From positions 124,001-188,000 of the forward strand of contig NZ_JBGUAU010000009.1 in NCBI RefSeq assembly GCF_041820985.1: a stretch of DNA of 64,000 bases. Direction: 5' to 3'. The notes beneath the pieces are model-generated. The model saw only the letters and a program-made list of their open reading frames with translations, searched no databases and was not told the origin of the DNA. Source of the stretch: Evansella sp041820985 (GTDB lineage Bacteria; Bacillota; Bacilli; Bacillales; Salisediminibacteriaceae). A program made the position numbers and the translations under genes. This document shows, piece by piece, positions 59,378 through 64,000 of this stretch; the first letter of the stretch is position 1, and each line of letters opens with the position of its first letter.

Positions 59378-62026
59378 ATGATAACATATCAGAAGTCGCC
59401 GGAAGAAGTGCTTACAGATGTGGATTCTTCTATTCAGGGGATATCCAATGAGGAAGCTTCAAAACGATTGGAAAAAGAGGGTTTTAATGAAATTGCCGAG
59501 GGAGAAAAGGCGTCTGTTTGGAAGTTGTTTCTAGAGAGCTTCAAGGATGCGATGGTGGTGGTTCTCCTTATCGCTGCTGGGGTTCAGCTTGTTTTGGGAG
59601 AATACGTTGAATCTATCATTATTTTTATCGTATTAATCATGAATTCGGTTATTAGTGTGGTTCAGACGAAGAAGGCGGAGAGTTCTTTGGACGCGCTTCG
59701 GCAAATGTCTGCTCCTACAGCGAAAGTACTTAGAAATGGCGAGAAAGAAACGATTCCTGCGCGCGAATTAGTGCCTGGTGATATTATTTTTCTAGAAGCA
59801 GGGGATTATGTTCCTGCGGATGGGCGAATTATTGAGAACTCTTCGTTGAAGGTAAACGAAGGAATGTTAACGGGAGAATCCGAGTCCGTTAATAAGCAAA
59901 TCGATGTTATCTCGGAAGAAGTGACCATCGGTGACCGTTTGAACATGGTATTCAGTTCTTCGCTTGCTGTTTATGGACGAGCGACAGTCGTTGTTAGTGA
60001 GACAGGGTTGAATACGGAAATTGGAAAGATTGCTAGCATGCTTCAAAATGCGGAAGCGAAACAAACTCCGTTACAGCGAAAACTTGATGTGTTTAGTAAG
60101 AAGCTAGGAATCGCTATTTTACTTTTAAGTGTTTTTATTTTCCTAGTAGAAGTGGGGAGAATCTGGCTTGGTCCTGCAACAGCGGATACAACAGCTGCCA
60201 TATTATCTGCGCTAATGTTCGCCGTTGCGGTTGCGGTTGCGGCAATTCCGGAAGCACTTCAATCCATTGTTACGATTGTATTATCTGTTGGAACACATAA
60301 AATGGCGAAACGTCATGCGATTATCAGAAAGCTTCCGGCAGTAGAAACATTAGGATCCACCAGCGTTATTTGTACGGATAAAACGGGTACGTTGACGCAA
60401 AACAAAATGACGGTGATGGAGCACTTCCACCTCGGAATTCATCGAGCGAGTTTACCAGAAGACCCTTCGTTGTGGTCGGAAAACGAAATGGAGCTCATGA
60501 ACACTGCTATTCTGTGTAATGACTCTTCGATTTTGCAGGATGGAAATGAAATTGGAGATCCTACGGAAGTGGCGCTCATCCGTTTCGGTCTCAAAAAAGG
60601 CTATGATGTGGAAGAAGTTCGTAAAAGTTTTCAACGAGTTGGAGAGAATCCGTTTGATTCCGACCGCAAAAGGATGTCTACTCTTAATAAAGTGGGCGGC
60701 AAGAAAAGGCTCTATCTGAAGGGTGGACCGGACGTTGTCCTCTCCCTCGTAAATCGTGTGTATGTGAACGGGGAAGAAAGGGCGATTACTAGGGAGGATT
60801 TAAATGCTTTTCGGAAAACAAATGAAGATTTTTCTGAACAAGCATTACGAGTTCTTGCGTTTGCGTATAAAGACGTGTCGGATGATCGAGTTGATATTGA
60901 GATAGAGGATGAAAAGGATCTTGTTCTCGTTGGATTAATCGCGATGATTGATCCTCCACGCGAGGAAGTGTACGATTCTATTGCTCAAGCGAAAGAAGCT
61001 GGTATTCGAACTGTCATGATCACGGGCGATCACAAGACAACTGCTCAAGCAATTGCTCGGGAGATTGGGTTAATGGAAGAAGGAGATGTGGCTGTTACTG
61101 GTGTGGAACTGGATCTTATGTCTGATGAAGAATTAGATCAGCAACTCGAACGAATTTCTGTGTATGCTCGTGTTTCTCCAGAAAACAAGATTCGAATTGT
61201 CCGTGCTTGGCAAAAGAAAGAACAAGTTACTGCTATGACGGGAGACGGGGTTAACGATGCTCCGGCTCTGAAGCAAGCGGACATTGGAATTGGGATGGGA
61301 AGCGGTACGGATGTAGCGAAAGATGCTTCTGCAATGATTTTGACAGATGACAATTTCGTTTCTATTGTGAATGCGGTTGGTGTTGGCCGTACTGTTTTTG
61401 ACAATATTAAAAAAGCGATTGGCTACCTTTTTGCAGGAAACCTTGGGGCAATCATCGCAATTATTTTTGCGGTAATCATGGGTTGGGCAAATCCATTTAC
61501 CGCGTTACAGTTGCTATTTATTAATCTAGTTAACGACTCGCTTCCTGCGATTGCGCTGGGTATGGAGAAAGCTGAGCCTGATGTGATGAAGCGAAAACCT
61601 CGAAAAATGAACGAGGGAATCTTCTCTGGAGATACGCTTCGTGCTGTGGTGAACCGAGGTATCTTAATTGGTGTGGCTGTTATTATTTCCCACTACATCG
61701 GACTACAGCATTCCGATGAGATGGGAATTGCGATGGCGTTTACGACGTTAATTTTAGCTAGAACGTTACAAACTTTAGTGGCGCGTTCGAACACGCAAAC
61801 GATGTTCGGTGTTGGGTTCTTCACAAACAAATATGTTCTTGGAGCACTTTTATTCTGCTTTACATTATACAGCATTACAATTATGCCGTTTGCGCGTGAC
61901 GTGTTTGCTATTCCAACTACGTTTGGATTTAATGAGTGGCTGGTTGCAGTTGGACTAGCGATTGGTGCTGTTGTGATGATGGATGTTGTGAAGGTTGTAC
62001 AGGTGAAGTTTGGGAAGAAGGCTTAA
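59378..62026 (+). CDS. P2A-type cation-transporting ATPase (Mn2+/Ca2+ exporter, YoaB/YloB-like)
   Basis: Ten-helix P-type ATPase of 882 aa. Visible are TGES (165-168), M4 motif AAIPEALQ (Glu292), the phosphorylated Asp334 in CTDKTGTLT, KGGPDVVL in the nucleotide domain, ITGDH, TGDGVNDAPAL and the M6 motif NLVNDSLPA with the Asn and Asp of Ca site II. In M5 the site I Glu of SERCA is Ala (GNLGAI), so only one ion site is expected, as in PMR1-type Ca/Mn pumps. ATG at 59378 follows AGGAGAGG. The Mn2+ riboswitch in the leader argues for Mn2+ export as the physiological role. Confidence 0.92.
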   Translation: MITYQKSPEEVLTDVDSSIQGISNEEASKRLEKEGFNEIAEGEKASVWKLFLESFKDAMVVVLLIAAGVQLVLGEYVESIIIFIVLIMNSVISVVQTKKAESSLDALRQMSAPTAKVLRNGEKETIPARELVPGDIIFLEAGDYVPADGRIIENSSLKVNEGMLTGESESVNKQIDVISEEVTIGDRLNMVFSSSLAVYGRATVVVSETGLNTEIGKIASMLQNAEAKQTPLQRKLDVFSKKLGIAILLLSVFIFLVEVGRIWLGPATADTTAAILSALMFAVAVAVAAIPEALQSIVTIVLSVGTHKMAKRHAIIRKLPAVETLGSTSVICTDKTGTLTQNKMTVMEHFHLGIHRASLPEDPSLWSENEMELMNTAILCNDSSILQDGNEIGDPTEVALIRFGLKKGYDVEEVRKSFQRVGENPFDSDRKRMSTLNKVGGKKRLYLKGGPDVVLSLVNRVYVNGEERAITREDLNAFRKTNEDFSEQALRVLAFAYKDVSDDRVDIEIEDEKDLVLVGLIAMIDPPREEVYDSIAQAKEAGIRTVMITGDHKTTAQAIAREIGLMEEGDVAVTGVELDLMSDEELDQQLERISVYARVSPENKIRIVRAWQKKEQVTAMTGDGVNDAPALKQADIGIGMGSGTDVAKDASAMILTDDNFVSIVNAVGVGRTVFDNIKKAIGYLFAGNLGAIIAIIFAVIMGWANPFTALQLLFINLVNDSLPAIALGMEKAEPDVMKRKPRKMNEGIFSGDTLRAVVNRGILIGVAVIISHYIGLQHSDEMGIAMAFTTLILARTLQTLVARSNTQTMFGVGFFTNKYVLGALLFCFTLYSITIMPFARDVFAIPTTFGFNEWLVAVGLAIGAVVMMDVVKVVQVKFGKKA

Positions 62027-62097
62027 AAAGATGAAGGGCGGCATTATTCAAGGTTTTGAATAGAGAAAACTTGTTTTCAAAAGCGCAATGTCTAATG

Positions 62098-62145
62098 AAA
62101 GACACATAACAACTTTTACGTTGTTATGTGTCTTTCGTCTTTTTA
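62098..62145 (+). terminator. Terminator of the P2A ATPase gene
   Basis: Perfect 16-bp stem beginning AAAGACACATAACAAC, 6-nt loop, followed by CGTCTTTTT. Confidence 0.92.
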
Positions 62146-62256
62146 TAGATTATTAGATTTAGTAATGCTGTGAACTTAGTTTGAGCTTATGTTGCGACTT
62201 TCTACCCGCAGTTGGTAATTTAAGTTTATTTTGGTTTCCCGGCGCTGTCTTTTTGT

Positions 62257-62800
62257 AGCTCTTTCGGGAATTGAAAACGCTCTTCGATTCCCGGTCCAGC
62301 CCTTCTAACCACTCCTTCGGGAATCCAAAACGCTCTTCGATTCCCGGTCCGACCTTCTAACCACTCCTTCGGGAATCCAAACGGCTCTTCGATTCCCGGT
62401 CCAGCCCTTCTAACCACTCCTTCGGGAATCCAAACGGCTCTTCGATTCCCGGTCCGACCTTCCAACCACTCCTTCGGGAATCCAAAACGCTCTTCGATTC
62501 CCGGTCCGACCTTCCAAACACTCTTTCGGGAATTGAAAACGCTCTTCGATTCCCGGTCCAGCCCTTCAAACACTCTTTCGGGAATTGAAAACGCTCTTCG
62601 ATTCCCGGTCCGACCTTCCAAACACTCTTTCGGGAATTGAAAACGCTCTTCGATTCCCGTTCCGACCTTCCAAACACTCTTTCGGGAATTGAAAACGCTC
62701 TTCGATTCCCGACGCGGCCTTCCAAACACTCTTTCGGGAATTGAAAACGCTCTTCGATTCCCGACGCGGCCTTCCTAACGCTCTTTCGGGAATCCAATTT
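62257..62800. repeat. 52/53-bp tandem hairpin array D (11 units)
   Basis: TCGGGAAT starts at 62264, 62317, 62369, 62422, 62474, 62526, 62578, 62630, 62682, 62734 and 62786; spacing is 52 bp, with 53 in two cases. Ten units carry CGGGAAT followed after about 15 nt by ATTCCCG, a hairpin whose stem extends to 8-9 bp: units with TTG pair through G-U and G-C, those with CC through C-G. The loop reads AAAACGCTCTT (or AAACGGCTCTT). It lies between the convergent ATPase and SCP2-protein genes, and the many overlapping reading frames across it are artefacts of the repeat. Confidence 0.93.
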
Positions 62801-62836
62801 TCACCTTTCGCAAACCACAAACTACCTACTACCAGT

Positions 62837-62868
62837 GAAAAATCACCACACGCCCCACGTGTGGTGAT
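62837..62868 (-). terminator. Terminator of the SCP2-domain gene
   Basis: Perfect 10-bp stem ATCACCACAC / GTGTGGTGAT with a 7-nt loop; on the minus strand followed by TTTTT. Confidence 0.88.
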
Positions 62869-62896
62869 TCGAGACAAGCTAACTTATTCTAATCTT

Positions 62897-63241
62897 TTAA
62901 TGATACTGCTTCAATATCGACTCCAACTTCAACGCTTTCGGTATTTCTCCTTTTACCTTTAGTTTCCCTGTCATGAAGGCGGCAGTTCCACTTAGTTTTC
63001 CATCTAAAAATTTCTGAAAGCTATCGAAGGACATAATGAGTGTGCAATCTGGTGGAGAAGTAGCTTCCTCCGTTACTTTCGCCTGACCATCCTGTAAATG
63101 TAACTGAAACGTTCCAGCTTCATCTCCTGTAATTTGAAACTCGTAAATTAGCTGAACATCTGATATGGGCTCCGGATTTTCATTTAGCATTTTTTCAATT
63201 TCATGAACAGTCTCTAGTAACGTCGCTTGTTTTTCGCTCAC
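62897..63241 (-). CDS. SCP2 sterol-binding/lipid-transfer domain protein
   Basis: Small cytoplasmic protein, 114 aa, forming one SCP2 domain: strands around VQLIYEFQITGDEAGTFQLH, the loop PPDCTLIMSFDSFQKFLDGK and the C-terminal AFMTGKLKVKGEIPKALKL typical of the family. SCP2 domains bind acyl-CoA or other lipids and are often encoded next to acyl-CoA metabolism genes. ATG at 63241 follows AGGGGGGATT. It lies 35 bp after the long-chain acyl-CoA ligase gene on the same strand, with a perfect terminator after it, so the two make an operon. Confidence 0.9.
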   Translation of the reverse strand: MSEKQATLLETVHEIEKMLNENPEPISDVQLIYEFQITGDEAGTFQLHLQDGQAKVTEEATSPPDCTLIMSFDSFQKFLDGKLSGTAAFMTGKLKVKGEIPKALKLESILKQYH

Positions 63242-63276
63242 AATAAATCCCCCCTAGTTTTCAAAAAAATATGTTC

Positions 63277-64000
63277 TTAATCGCCTATTTTGGCTTCGTC
63301 TTGTGTAGATATTTTCCGCATCTCCTCATCACGCAAAGCTCGTCGTAATACTTTCCCTACGAGAGTTTTAGGAAGATCTTCTCTAAACTCATACAACTTC
63401 GGCACCTTATACGCAGCCAATTTTTCACGACAATACGCATCAAGTTCTTTTTCGGAAACTTCCATTCCATCCTTGAAAACAATATACGCTTTTACTGTTT
63501 CCCCTCGGTATGGATCTGGAATGCCAAGAATGACACATTCAAGCACCGCAGGATGTTCGAATAAAACCTCCTCTACTTCGCGAGGATAAATATTATATCC
63601 ACCGGCAATGATCATATCTTTTTTCCGATCAGCAATGTAGAAATGTCCTTTTTCATCCATATAACCCATATCACCAGTGAACAGCCAGCCATCTCTCAGG
63701 GTCTCTTCCGTATCTTCAGGTCGATTCCAATAGCCCTTCATCACCTGAGGACCTTTAATGGCAATTTCTCCAATTGCACCGACGCCCACTTCTTCGCTAG
63801 TTTCTAATGACACAATTTTTACATCCGTATCAGGCCACGGCAAACCAATACTTCCGCTCACTCTTTCTCCGCCCCAAACTAAGTTGCAGTGAGTTACCGG
63901 GGAAGATTCTGTTAATCCGTAGCCTTCAACTAAAATTCCATTTGTCACCTTTTCAAATTGCTGTTGAACCTCTACCGGCAAAGGCGCGGAGCCACTGATA
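63277..64000 (-). CDS. Long-chain fatty acid--CoA ligase (C-terminal part, continues beyond window)
   Basis: AMP-forming ligase activating fatty acids. The frame is open to base 64000, so the first part is outside the window. The visible 241 residues cover the end of the adenylation domain (VEGYGLTESSPVTHCN, GSIGLPWPDTDVKIV), the hinge TGDMGYMDEKGHFYIADRKKDMI and the C-terminal subdomain with the catalytic Lys in LPKTLVGKVLRRALRDEE. The sequence is of the LcfA/FadD type. Downstream lies the SCP2-domain gene, suggesting a lipid-handling pair. The DNA extends leftward with no internal stop. Confidence 0.9.
   Translation of the reverse strand, partial: ISGSAPLPVEVQQQFEKVTNGILVEGYGLTESSPVTHCNLVWGGERVSGSIGLPWPDTDVKIVSLETSEEVGVGAIGEIAIKGPQVMKGYWNRPEDTEETLRDGWLFTGDMGYMDEKGHFYIADRKKDMIIAGGYNIYPREVEEVLFEHPAVLECVILGIPDPYRGETVKAYIVFKDGMEVSEKELDAYCREKLAAYKVPKLYEFREDLPKTLVGKVLRRALRDEEMRKISTQDEAKIGD

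Noticed and set aside
62226..62877. Frames of 103-167 aa on the minus strand within the 52/53-bp array.
   Set aside because: The period is not a multiple of three, so frames run through the units in rotation; no ribosome binding site, and the inverted repeats are the conserved part.

Overview
The window is about 64 kb of low-GC (roughly 35-40%) DNA from a spore-forming member of the Bacillaceae. The evidence is strong AGGAGG-type ribosome binding sites, frequent TTG/GTG starts, rho-independent terminators, the sporulation and stationary-phase pair prkA/yhbH, a gamma-SASP-like Asn-rich small protein, a PbpD/PbpG-like class A PBP and a block of genes that are neighbours in the Bacillus subtilis yhbA-yhbH region (queG, yhbB, trmL, prkA, yhbH). 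I cannot name a genus from the sequence alone.

Layout. (1) 1-10.7 kb, minus strand: a dpp/ykf-type operon for uptake and breakdown of cell-wall peptides, in the order DppA D-aminopeptidase, L-Ala-D/L-Glu epimerase, NlpC/P60 endopeptidase, an M42 peptidase, two permeases, ATPase, lipoprotein binding protein, LD-carboxypeptidase, second ATPase (cut by the window edge). A divergent LysR regulator (10.9 kb) and CodY-like and LysR-like boxes lie in the control region. (2) 12-26.4 kb: yhbH, signal peptidase I, prkA, class A PBP, YufK-like membrane protein, IsdG-like heme monooxygenase, a 29-aa membrane peptide, a BAAT-type hydrolase without a normal catalytic triad, trmL, yhbB, ogt, queG and tRNA-Gly(TCC). 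(3) 26.9-39 kb: a His-rich lipoprotein, SDR, catE-like dioxygenase, the Asn-rich peptide, small membrane proteins, a GDSL esterase, TipA-type MerR regulator, PfpI protein and an acyl-CoA synthetase/SDR pair. (4) 39.7-45.5 kb: ilvD, a UbiD-family decarboxylase, and an ECF sigma factor with a membrane-anchored partner behind a typical ECF promoter. (5) 45.6-56.7 kb: an accessory stretch of lipoproteins, acetyltransferases, small membrane proteins, an MCP, a DUF3231-like protein, a class B-like sortase next to a fasciclin surface protein with an IPKTG sorting signal, and a nucleotidyltransferase. (6) 56.9-64 kb: prolyl oligopeptidase, a yybP-ykoY (Mn2+) riboswitch controlling a P2A ATPase, and an SCP2-domain protein with the C-terminal part of a long-chain acyl-CoA ligase.

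The most unusual content is non-coding. There are two separate arrays of five units with an exact 21-bp period (14.5 kb and 26.75 kb), a 7-unit 51-bp array (39.1 kb) and an 11-unit 52/53-bp array of hairpins (62.25-62.8 kb). All four lie just beyond the rho-independent terminator of a minus-strand gene. A different long palindromic dispersed element occurs at 18.8, 21.7 and 32.85 kb, each time between convergent genes. I do not recognise the tandem arrays as a named family.

Limits: gene functions come from motif reading without database searches. Several starts were moved to the codon with the best ribosome binding site, as noted in each entry.
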